The position numbers were made by a program, and so were the translations under genes. Below are positions 1 through 8,500 of a stretch of DNA of 64,000 bases, in pieces. The first letter of the stretch is position 1, and every line of letters begins with the position of its first letter. The notes beneath the pieces are model-generated. The model was not told the DNA's origin. It was given only the letters and a program-made list of their open reading frames with translations, and made no database searches. The stretch covers positions 744,001 through 808,000 of the forward strand of contig NZ_FOKG01000001.1 in NCBI RefSeq assembly GCF_900111885.1, written 5' to 3'. Origin of the DNA: Amycolatopsis marina (GTDB lineage: Bacteria; Actinomycetota; Actinomycetes; Mycobacteriales; Pseudonocardiaceae).

Positions 1-893
1 CGGAGGAGGTGGTGCGGGTGGTGCGGGGCAGGCTGGCCAACGGCGCGTACTCCGGACTGGACGACGCCGGGCTCGCCGACGCGGTCACCGCGGACCTGCA
101 GTCGGTGAACGGGGACAAGCACCTTCGGCTGCGCCATCACGTCGAACCGATACGCGACCACGTCCAAGGGCCGGCGGAGTTCGCCGAGGATCAACGCATG
201 GAAGCGGCACAAACCGGACACGGGATCGCCCGGCTCGAGCGGCTGGACGGCAACGTCGGCTACCTGGACATCCGGGAGCTCTTCGGACCGGAGGTCAGCG
301 GCGAGGCGCAGTGTGCGGCGATGACGTTGCTCGCCTCCGCCGACGCGCTGCTGATCGATGTGCGGAGCAATCGCGGCGGCAGCCCGGCGGCAGTGGCCCT
401 GATCTGCAGTTACCTCTTCGACGGTCCGACGCACCTCAACGACATCTACTTCCGTGAGGGCGACCGTACCGAGCAGGTGTGGACGCTGCCGTACGTGCCG
501 GGCCCCGCCTTCGGCGAGCACAAGCCCGTGTACGTGCTGACCGGTCCGAACACGTTCTCCGCGGCCGAGGACCTCGCGTACACGCTGCAGCAACTGGGCA
601 GAGCACAGACCGTGGGCGAGCCGACCCGGGGCGGGGCGCATCCCCGCGAGCAGTTCCGGGTCGACACCCACCTGGATGTCACGATCTCGTTCGCGCGCTC
701 GATCAACCCGGTCTCCGGAACGAACTGGGAGGGCACCGGCGTCCGCCCGGACGTGCCCGCTCCCGCTGCCGACGCGTTCGACCGGGCCTACCGGCTGGCG
801 CTGGACCACGTCCTGACGCTCGGTGAGACCGGTCGGCGCAGGGAGACCGCAGCAGCGGCCAAGGCGGTGCTCAGTGCTGGAGTTGACCGCTGA
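1..893 (+). CDS. S41 family serine peptidase, 5' end missing
   Basis: The frame is open to the left edge, so the N-terminus lies outside the window; the first residues (EEVVRVVRG) look like the helical N-terminal part of the IRBP/C-terminal-processing peptidase family. Visible motifs are LLIDVRSNRGGSP, PNTFSAAEDLAY carrying the likely nucleophilic serine, GEPTRGGAHP, and the closing segment GVRPDVPAPAADAFDRAY typical of S41 proteins. No PDZ domain or signal peptide is present in this part, so a cytoplasmic or unassigned peptidase is likely. The substrate is unknown. The next gene starts about 130 bases downstream and need not be co-transcribed. Confidence 0.85.
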   Translation, partial: EEVVRVVRGRLANGAYSGLDDAGLADAVTADLQSVNGDKHLRLRHHVEPIRDHVQGPAEFAEDQRMEAAQTGHGIARLERLDGNVGYLDIRELFGPEVSGEAQCAAMTLLASADALLIDVRSNRGGSPAAVALICSYLFDGPTHLNDIYFREGDRTEQVWTLPYVPGPAFGEHKPVYVLTGPNTFSAAEDLAYTLQQLGRAQTVGEPTRGGAHPREQFRVDTHLDVTISFARSINPVSGTNWEGTGVRPDVPAPAADAFDRAYRLALDHVLTLGETGRRRETAAAAKAVLSAGVDR

Positions 894-1020
894 GCTGGTG
901 GTGGACGGCGCCGGCGCGTCGAATCCGGCCTGGTGGCAGCGTCGGTAGCGCGAAGAGAGCGCCACTCGGCCAAATGGTCTAATGATTCGCTGATGAATTG
1001 GCTTCTGCGCGAATTGGACG

Positions 1021-2757
1021 ATGGAAGTCTTGTGCAGTCGGTATGTTCTGCTGGTGCGTTCACTCGACTTTGCTGCCGGGTTGCCCTTCTTCAGTGACGT
1101 GAGCCTTGCCGCGTCGACAATCGTCGCCATCTGCGCCGCAATCACCGCTGTCACGGCGCTGATCGGCGCTGTCCGGTCGAACCGGCGGAAGGACCGCGCC
1201 CGGCGACTCAAGATCGGCTGGCAGGTCGGGTCGGAAGCAGAGCGCACGGGCGCCCTGATGTTCAACGAGTCAAAACTGGCCTTCGAAGAGGTCGTGCTGA
1301 CCGTCACCTGCGGCCTGCACGGACGGGAAGCCCGGCAGGATGTCGGCGTTCTGCCGAGCGGGCAGGATTACCTGTGGGCGAGCGGATCGGTGCACGAGTC
1401 GATAAGCTCGCGGCCGGTAGGACGTCCGGTCGAACAAGCCGCTGGGACGTCACACGACAGCCGACCGCACGGTGTGCAGGTCACCTTCCGCAACGGCAGG
1501 GGTTTTTGGTTCCGCGATGAGGCGCAGGTGAAACGCGTGCGGTCCTTGGTGATCTGGGCGGAGAAGACCAGGGCGGTCACCCTCTCCCAGTACTTCGGTC
1601 GCCGCAGCTACTTCCGGCGGGCCTATCCGGTCTCCGTCAACGTACAGCCGTTCGAGCGAACCGAGGACTTGGAAGCCGCGTTCACGAAGCTGGCCGCGAC
1701 CGGTGACGCGCCGCGCGGTCACGACATTCCGGACGTGGTGGTCGGGCCGCACGACTGGATCGGCCGCGTCGCGCTCGAGGAGTCGGTCGTCGAACCGCCG
1801 ATCAGCGCCCAACGGCTGCGACAGATCTCGCCGGTGGCCCTGGATGCCCTGAGCAGGGACGGCAGGCTGTACGGGATTCCGTACGTGTTCGACACGGTGG
1901 CGATGATCAGGAACAACGCGCTGACCGGTCCGGGCCCGATGCCGGCAACCTTCGCCGGCGCTGTCGCGGCGGGACGTGACGCGCTCAGATCCAACGGAAT
2001 CGAGGACGGCGTTGCGCTCGCACTCCAAGTGGGTGCACCCGACGCGAACGGGAACGCCGGTGACCCTTATCACCTGTGGCCGTTGTTCTCGAGTTTGGGC
2101 GGGTCGTTCTTCGGTTACCGGGAACCTGGCCACTACGGGGAGGACAAGTTCGACGACATCTCCTTGTGGCGGCCGAGTTTTGTGGACGCCTTCGTCCGGC
2201 TCGCCGAACTCGGCCGGGACGGCACGTTAAGTCCCAAGCTCGGCCGAGCCGAAGCGGTCAGTCTGTTCCTGGAGGGACGGGCGCCGTTCTTCGTCTGCTC
2301 GTCCAGGGCGCTCTCCGCGATCCGTGCCCGGAACCTGGACGTCACGGTCGGCCCGGTCCCCGCGGCGGGCGAGCTGCCAGCCCGTCCGCTGGTGTCGACC
2401 TACGGCTTTTTCATCTATCAGGGTGCGCAGAGCCTGCCTGCGGCGCGCGATCTCGTCAGCAGTTACCTGTCCCAGCCGCGCGCCGGTCTGGATCTGAACC
2501 GGATCCAGCCACTCGTGCCCGTGCAGGAAGAGGCCATGTCCACCATTGCCGAGCGGGACGCGGTCCTCAGTCCGTATGTGGACCAGTGCCGTGACGGCCT
2601 GATCATGCCGTCACGTCCGGAGATGCGCGAGGCATGGCAGCTTCTAGGGCGCACCGAGTACCAGGTGCTGGCGGGAGATGGTGATCCGCGTGCGCTGGCA
2701 GAGGCGGCCGCCACCGCCGGGTGGGAGCTGCTCGGCACCACACGCGGCGTCGGCTAG
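1021..2757 (+). CDS. Membrane-anchored protein with a solute-binding-protein (family 1) domain
   Basis: A 578-residue protein. Residues about 28-51 form one hydrophobic segment, followed at once by a basic stretch (RSNRRKDRARRLK). By the positive-inside rule this puts the rest of the protein in the cytoplasm. Residues about 60-190 form an unrecognised beta-rich region. From about residue 195 to the end the protein resembles extracellular solute-binding proteins of maltose-type ABC importers (IPDVVVGPHDWIGR near residue 236, RLYGIPYVFDTVAMIRNN, and a C-terminal EMREAW helix). There is no lipobox and no neighbouring permease or ATPase, so this is not an ordinary importer component; a ligand-sensing role is inference. 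The start is uncertain: no clear ribosome site precedes the ATG, and a later GTG near 1099 would still include the membrane segment. Confidence 0.7.
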   Translation: MEVLCSRYVLLVRSLDFAAGLPFFSDVSLAASTIVAICAAITAVTALIGAVRSNRRKDRARRLKIGWQVGSEAERTGALMFNESKLAFEEVVLTVTCGLHGREARQDVGVLPSGQDYLWASGSVHESISSRPVGRPVEQAAGTSHDSRPHGVQVTFRNGRGFWFRDEAQVKRVRSLVIWAEKTRAVTLSQYFGRRSYFRRAYPVSVNVQPFERTEDLEAAFTKLAATGDAPRGHDIPDVVVGPHDWIGRVALEESVVEPPISAQRLRQISPVALDALSRDGRLYGIPYVFDTVAMIRNNALTGPGPMPATFAGAVAAGRDALRSNGIEDGVALALQVGAPDANGNAGDPYHLWPLFSSLGGSFFGYREPGHYGEDKFDDISLWRPSFVDAFVRLAELGRDGTLSPKLGRAEAVSLFLEGRAPFFVCSSRALSAIRARNLDVTVGPVPAAGELPARPLVSTYGFFIYQGAQSLPAARDLVSSYLSQPRAGLDLNRIQPLVPVQEEAMSTIAERDAVLSPYVDQCRDGLIMPSRPEMREAWQLLGRTEYQVLAGDGDPRALAEAAATAGWELLGTTRGVG

Positions 2758-2779
2758 CTGTTGTGCCGGACACAGCCGT

Positions 2780-2799
2780 TTCGGGACCTTCGTCCCGGC
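2780..2799 (+). promoter_or_regulatory. DosR/DevR-type operator upstream of cydA
   Basis: The 20 bases TTCGGGACCTTCGTCCCGGC match the mycobacterial DosR box consensus (TTSGGGACTWWAGTCCCSAA) at 16 of 20 positions, with a perfect CGGGAC/GTCCCG dyad at 2782-2787 and 2792-2797. It lies about 57 bases before the cydA start, and a DosR-like regulator is encoded at 10916-11557. That this regulator binds here is inference. Confidence 0.55.
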
Positions 2800-2801
2800 A
2801 A

Positions 2802-2824
2802 GGTCAGGACCACGGGACCTGACC
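2802..2824 (+). promoter_or_regulatory. Second inverted repeat in the cydA leader
   Basis: GGTCAGG (2802-2808) and CCTGACC (2818-2824) are perfect inverted arms with a 9-base spacer, between the DosR-like box and the cydA ribosome site. It could be a second operator or a leader hairpin; the sequence alone does not decide. Confidence 0.35.
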
Positions 2825-2855
2825 CTGTGACTCACCGCGGAGGATTGTTCGTGGT

Positions 2856-4352
2856 GTGGAGGTCCTCGAGTTAGCGCGCTGGCAGTTCGGCATCACGACC
2901 GTCTACCACTTCCTGATGGTGCCGCTGACCATTGGTCTTTCGATCCTGGTCGCGGGCATGCAGACGGCGTGGGTGCGCACCGGCAACGAGCGCTACCTCA
3001 AGATGACCAAGTTCTGGGGCAAGCTGCTGCTGGTCAACTTCGCGATGGGCGTGGTCACCGGGATCGTGCAGGAGTTCCAGTTCGGCATGAACTGGAGCGC
3101 CTACTCCCGGTTCGTCGGTGACGTGTTCGGGGCGCCACTGGCGATGGAGGGCCTGGTCGCGTTCTTCGTCGAGTCCACCTTCCTCGGATTGTGGATCTTC
3201 GGCTGGGACCGGTTGCCCAAGCGGGTCCACCTGGCCTGCGCCTGGGCGTTCTCGCTGGCCACGGTGGCCTCGGCGTACTTCATCCTGGCGGCCAACTCGT
3301 GGATGCAGCACCCCGTCGGCGTGGAGTTCGTCGACGGGCGGCCGACGATGAACTCCATCTGGGCCGTGCTGACGAACAACACCGCACTCGCTGCCATCCC
3401 CCACACGATCGCGGGCACGTTCTCGGTCGCGGCCGCCTTCCTCGTCGGCATCGCCGGTTGGCGACTGGCCCGTCGACGCGGCGAGGACGAGCACCGCGAG
3501 GTGTGGCGCTCCTCGCTGCGTCTCGGCGCCTGGGTCGGGGTCGTGGCGTTCGCCGGCCTGGTGATCAGTGGTGACGCGCAGGGCAAGCTGATGTTCGAGC
3601 AGCAACCGATGAAGATGGCCGCCGCTGAGGCGCTCTGTCACACCGAACAGCCCGCCAGCTTCTCGGTCCTCGCCGTCGGGGACGTCGCCGACGCCCAGTG
3701 CGAGGACGTCAAGACGTTCACCGTGCCCGCGCTGCTGTCCTTCCTCGCGCACAACGACTTCACCACTGAGGTGAAGGGGATCGAGGACCTGGTCGGCGAG
3801 TACCAGGCGGCGTACGGCACGAACTACCCCGACGACCCGGCGCTCGGTGAACTCGCCGGTCAGCCCATCGACTACGTGCCGAACCTGCCGGTGACCTACT
3901 GGGGATTCCGGATCATGATCGGCTTCGGCGCGCTGTCGGCGGGCATCGGTGTGCTGGCGCTGTGGCTGACCCGGCGCGGTCGCATCCCGGGGTCGAAGTG
4001 GTTCCCGCGCATGGTGCTGGGCGGAATCGCCACACCGTTCATCGCGAACAGCGCGGGCTGGATCTTCACCGAGATGGGCAGGCAGCCGTTCGTGGTGGTG
4101 CCCAACCCGACCGGTGTGGACGGGGTGTGGATGTTCACCGCACAGGCCGTGTCGAGGGTGTCGGCGGGTGAGGTGTGGACCTCGCTCATCGCGCTCACCA
4201 CGATCTACGCCGCACTCGGCGTGGTGGAGGTGTTCCTGCTGCGCAAGTACGTCCGCGGCGGAATCGAGGGCGTGATGCCGCCGAAGAAACCCCAGGGGGA
4301 TGACGATGCCGATCAGGGCTCGGGCGACGACGCGCTCGCGTTCGCGTACTAG
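2856..4352 (+). CDS. cydA: Cytochrome bd quinol oxidase subunit I
   Basis: Haem-carrying subunit of the membrane bd-type terminal oxidase, which oxidises quinol and reduces oxygen to water with high affinity. The 498-residue protein starts with the family hallmark WQFGITTVYHFL (haem-ligand His18, equivalent to E. coli His19). SWMQHPVG (His152 region) carries the second conserved histidine and GRQP lies near residue 408. The loop with EQQPMKMAAAEA is the quinol-binding Q loop. About nine membrane helices are expected. The GTG start is chosen because GGAGGA (2839-2844) lies 11 bases upstream and the N-terminus aligns with the family. It is the first gene of cydA-cydB-cydDC, separated from cydB by an unusual 212-base spacer. 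Confidence 0.97.
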   Translation: MEVLELARWQFGITTVYHFLMVPLTIGLSILVAGMQTAWVRTGNERYLKMTKFWGKLLLVNFAMGVVTGIVQEFQFGMNWSAYSRFVGDVFGAPLAMEGLVAFFVESTFLGLWIFGWDRLPKRVHLACAWAFSLATVASAYFILAANSWMQHPVGVEFVDGRPTMNSIWAVLTNNTALAAIPHTIAGTFSVAAAFLVGIAGWRLARRRGEDEHREVWRSSLRLGAWVGVVAFAGLVISGDAQGKLMFEQQPMKMAAAEALCHTEQPASFSVLAVGDVADAQCEDVKTFTVPALLSFLAHNDFTTEVKGIEDLVGEYQAAYGTNYPDDPALGELAGQPIDYVPNLPVTYWGFRIMIGFGALSAGIGVLALWLTRRGRIPGSKWFPRMVLGGIATPFIANSAGWIFTEMGRQPFVVVPNPTGVDGVWMFTAQAVSRVSAGEVWTSLIALTTIYAALGVVEVFLLRKYVRGGIEGVMPPKKPQGDDDADQGSGDDALAFAY

Positions 4353-4470
4353 AAGGGGCTGCGCGCGATGCTGACGAAACTCACGACAGCCACCTCAGCC
4401 CCCACCCTCTCCGGGGGGCGACCCCAGGTCCAGCCTATCCGGGTGTGGGTTATGCACCACCCCCTACCAG

Positions 4471-4514
4471 CGAGTTGTGGACAACTCGAGTGGTTGTGCA
4501 CAGTCTGGGGACAA
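4471..4514 (+). promoter_or_regulatory. Cluster of DnaA-box-like sites and a dyad between cydA and cydB
   Basis: The 212-base cydA-cydB spacer contains TGTGGACAA at 4476-4484 (the reverse complement of TTGTCCACA, the actinobacterial DnaA box), TTGTGCACA at 4494-4502 and TGGGGACAA at 4506-4514, each of the last two one base from consensus. The first lies inside an 18-base dyad, CGAGTTGT-GG-ACAACTCG (4471-4488). The cluster may be a DnaA-binding or titration site, a promoter operator for cydB, or chance. The rest of the spacer shows no convincing gene. Confidence 0.4.
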
Positions 4515-4564
4515 CATTCTCGCCCCACTCGCAGTGGTGCTTTCACGCTTGAGGGGAGGGCGTG

Positions 4565-5575
4565 ATGGACCTCCCCACCATCTGGTTCTGCGTCATCGCG
4601 GCGTTCTGGCTCGGCTACCTCTTCCTCGAAGGATTCGACTTCGGCGTCGGGATGCTGATGCCCGTGCTCGGCAGGGACAACACCGAGCGCAGGGTCATGA
4701 TCAACACGATCGGGCCGGTCTGGGACGGCAACGAGGTCTGGCTGATCGTGGCCGCCGGTGCGACGTTCGCGGCGTTCCCCGCCTGGTACGCGTCCCTGTT
4801 CTCGGCCGCTTACCTGCCGTTGCTGCTCGTGCTGCTCGCCCTCATCGGCCGCGGGGTCGCGTTCGAGTACCGCGGCAAGGTCGACACGGACCACTGGCGC
4901 CGCACCTGGGACGTGGTGATCGTGCTCGGGTCCTGGATCCCGCCGCTCGGCGTCGGACTCCTGCTCGCCACCACCGTCCTCGGTCTGCCGCTCGACGTGG
5001 ACGGCAACCGGGTCGGCTCCGCGTTCGAGGCCTTCCGCTGGGACACCCTGCTCGGCGCGGCCGCCGTGGTCGGGTTCTCCCTCGTGCACGGCGCGACGTT
5101 CCTCGCGCTGAAGACCTCGGGCGATCTGCGTGCGCGGGCGCGAACCCTCGCACTGCGACTGCTGCCGTTCGCGTTGCTGCCGCTGTTCGCCTTCGTGGCG
5201 CTGGTGCAGTGGCGGCACGGTTCGCTCTGGACGGCCGGGCTGGTGGCGGTGGCAATGTTGGCAGGTCCCGTGGCCTGGCTCCGGCTGCGGGCCGACCGGG
5301 ACGGGCAGGCGTTCGCCGCGCTCGGTGTCGTGATCGCCGCCGCTGCCGTCGTGCTGTTCGGCGCGCTCTACCCGAACGTGCTGCCGTCCACCCTGGACGC
5401 GGCCAACTCACTGACCGTCGCCAACGCGTCTTCCAGCCCCTACACGCTCACCGTGATGACCTGGGTCGCCGCGTTCGGAGCACCGGCCGTGCTCATCTAC
5501 CAGGGCTGGACCTACTGGGTGTTCCGCAAGCGCATCAGCACCCAGCACATTCCGAAGGTGCACGTGCCCCGATGA
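4565..5575 (+). CDS. cydB: Cytochrome bd quinol oxidase subunit II
   Basis: The second core subunit of the bd oxidase, an integral membrane protein of 336 residues with about eight or nine helices. The start MDLPTIWFCVIAAFWLGYLF, followed by EGFDFGVGMLMP and GPVWDGNEVWLI, is diagnostic of CydB. The ATG at 4565 is preferred over the GTG three bases earlier because GGGAGGG sits at good spacing. The stop overlaps the ATG of cydDC (ATGA at 5572-5575), which implies translational coupling. Confidence 0.96.
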   Translation: MDLPTIWFCVIAAFWLGYLFLEGFDFGVGMLMPVLGRDNTERRVMINTIGPVWDGNEVWLIVAAGATFAAFPAWYASLFSAAYLPLLLVLLALIGRGVAFEYRGKVDTDHWRRTWDVVIVLGSWIPPLGVGLLLATTVLGLPLDVDGNRVGSAFEAFRWDTLLGAAAVVGFSLVHGATFLALKTSGDLRARARTLALRLLPFALLPLFAFVALVQWRHGSLWTAGLVAVAMLAGPVAWLRLRADRDGQAFAALGVVIAAAAVVLFGALYPNVLPSTLDAANSLTVANASSSPYTLTVMTWVAAFGAPAVLIYQGWTYWVFRKRISTQHIPKVHVPR

Positions 5576-8500
5576 GACTTCCCGCCCGCGCGCCCCTTTC
5601 CGCCAGCGTGCCCAAATCGGGTGCGGTGTCCAAACTGGACACGGCGCGGAGCGGGAAGGGTCCGCTCGGCGCGCTGCCCGCCCTCTCGGCGGCGGCGCGC
5701 CGGGCGTTGGCCCTCGCTGCCGGACTGTCGCTACTCAACGCCGCCGCGCTGGTCGCGCAGGCGTTCCTGCTGGCCGCCGTACTCGCCGCGATCGTCGACG
5801 GCAGCGCCGGAACTGGTGACGAACTCCGCGGCAGGCTCGCCGCGCTGCTCGCGGTGGTCGTGGTCAGGTCACTGGTCAGCTGGGCGCTGCGGGTCGTGTC
5901 CGCCAGGGCGGCGGCGAGCGCCAAGGAAGAACTGCGGGCGCGCGCCGTCGACCAGGCGTTGCGCCTCGGACCGGAGTGGATCGCGTCGCGCGGTCCCGGT
6001 CAGCTCGCCACCCTCACCACCCGTGGGCTCGACGCGCTCGATGCCTACTTCACCGAATATCTGCCCGCGCTGGTCACCGCCGCCGTCGTCCCACTGGGTG
6101 CGGGCGCCGCGATCCTGCTCGCCGACTGGCCGTCCGCGGTCATCATCGCCGCCACTGTTCCGCTGCTGCCGATGTTCGCGATTCTCGTCGGCTCCTACAC
6201 CGCCGACCGCGTGTCCGGGTCGACCGACGCCCTGCACCGGTTGTCCGGACATCTCCTCGAACTGATCCGCGCGCTGCCGGTGCTCACCGCCTTCCGCCGT
6301 GCGGAGGCGCAGGCGGAGGCCGTCCGCAGGGTGTCAGACCGGCATCGGGTGGCGACGGTGTCCAGCCTGCGTATCGCCTTCTCCTCGGCATTCGTGCTGG
6401 AACTGGCAGCCACCCTGTCGGTGGCGCTGGTGGCCGTGGTGATCGGGGTTCGGCTGGTCTCGGGCGATCTCAGCCTGGCCATCGGCCTCGGGGTGCTGAT
6501 CCTCGCGCCCGAGTGCTACCAGCCGCTGCGCTCTGTGGGCACGGCATTCCACGCCGGCCAGGACGGGGCCGAAGCCGTGCGCAGGGTCGCCGACATCCTC
6601 GACGAACCGATGCCCAACGCCGGCACCAACACCCCGCGGCGCGGCGAGGTCCGGGTCGAAGGGTTGAGCGTGCGCCGTCGGGACCGGGTCGCACCCGACG
6701 GTGAATCCTTCGTGGCCGAACCCGGCCACACGGTGTGGTTGCGCTCGCGCAGCGGTGCGGGCAAGTCCACGACGTTCGCGGTGCTGCTCGGATTCGTCCG
6801 GCCCGACAGCGGCACGATCACGATCGGTGGTGTTCCGCTGAGCGAGGTCGACCTGACCGCCTGGCGCGAGATGGTCGCCTGGGTACCACAGTCGCCTGCG
6901 TTCGCGGGCGGAACCGTGCGGGCGGAACTGGAACTGGCCGTCACCGGAACCCTGCCCGCCGGCGCTGTCGAAACAGAACTGACCCGGCTCGGCATCGGCG
7001 GCTTGGTGGATGAGCCGGTCGACCACTTGTCCACCGGGCAACGCCAGCGGGTGGCCGTGGCCCGTGCTCTGTTGCGATTCCGCCACGGTGGCGCATGGCT
7101 GCTGTTGCTCGACGAGCCGGTCGCACATCTGGACACGGCGAGCGCGGACCTCGTCATGTCCGCGGTGCGCGCGGCCGAACACGATGGTGCCGCCGTCGTC
7201 ATCGCCGCCCACGAACGCCCCACCGCCGACCTTGCCCTCACCCCCGACCGGAATTTGCCGACGAGTTCCCGCAGCTCTCCCGACGACGGGAACTCGTTGA
7301 CGAATTCCCGCCCGGTGCCACTGCGAAAGCTGCTCGATCGGCGGTTGCTGGCCGGGGCCGTGCTGGGGGCCGCGGCACTGATCGCCGGTGTCGCGTTGAC
7401 CGCCACCTCCGGCTGGCTGATCGCCAGGGCCTCCCAGCAGCCACCGATCCTCACACTGACGGTCGCCGTCGTCGGGGTCCGCACCTTCGGCCTTGCCCGC
7501 GCGGGCCTGCGATACGTCGAACGGATCATCACCCACGACGCCGCGTTCCGGGTGGCCGGCAGGCTTCGGGTGCGGCTTTGGCGGTCGCTGGTCCGGCTCG
7601 GACCCGCGCACACGACCGCACTACGGGCAGGCGAGGGACAGCGCACCCTCGTCGACGACGTCGACACGGTCCGGGACCTGCTCCCGAGGGCCGTGACCCC
7701 ACCGCTGGTCGCGGCGGTCGTGCTGACCGCCGCGATCGGCGTGCAGACCGCGGTACTTCCCGAGGCCGGTCTTGCGCTCGCGGCGGCGGTGCTGCTGGGC
7801 GCCTTCCTCGGCCCGACACTCGCGTTGTGGGTCGAGCGGCGGGCCACGTCCGCGCTCGCCGGGGGCCGGCGGAGCGTCGCGGCCAGAGTCCTCGTCCTGT
7901 TCGACAGCGCCGCCGAGCTGATCGCGTTCGGCGCCGACCGCAGCCGCAGGGCAGGACTTGCGGCCGACGACTCCCGGCTCGCGGCGGTGGCCCGCAGGCA
8001 GGCACTCGGATCGGGCATCGCCGACGCGGTCATTGTCCTGGTGGCGGGTGCCGCGACGCTCGCGAGCACCGCGCTCGCCGCCTCCGCCGTCGCGGCAGGG
8101 CGACTCGATCCCGTACTCGCGCCGCTGCTCGCGCTGGTCCCGCTGGCGCTCGCCGAGGTACTGGCTCTCCTGCCGCCCGCCGCTCAGCACTGGAACACCC
8201 TGCGCACGGCCCGCACCCGTCTCGGCGCGGTCTCGGAAGTTCCCCAATGTGGCATTGGGGAACTTCAACGATCCCAGATGCCACGCAGCCACATTCGGGA
8301 ACTTCCCGTCGCGCTCCGCGGCGTCGATCTCCGATGGCCGGGGGCGACCGAGCCGGTGTTGCGGGACGTCGATCTGGAGGTGCCTGCCGGCTCACATGTG
8401 GCGGTGGTGGGGCCATCGGGAGCGGGCAAGTCCACGCTGCTCGCGGCCCTGCTCGGGTTCCTCGACCCGGAACGCGGTGAGATCCGCAGGCCCCGCCGCG

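Noticed and set aside
4471..4514. Chromosomal origin of replication at the DnaA-box-like cluster
   Set aside because: Only three sites, no AT-rich unwinding region and no dnaA, dnaN or recF in the window.
4368..4564. Small open frame in the cydA-cydB spacer preceded by GAAGGGG
   Set aside because: Composition is not coding-like (C-runs, weak third-position bias), it contains the DnaA-box-like cluster and no family is recognised. Treated as non-coding spacer.
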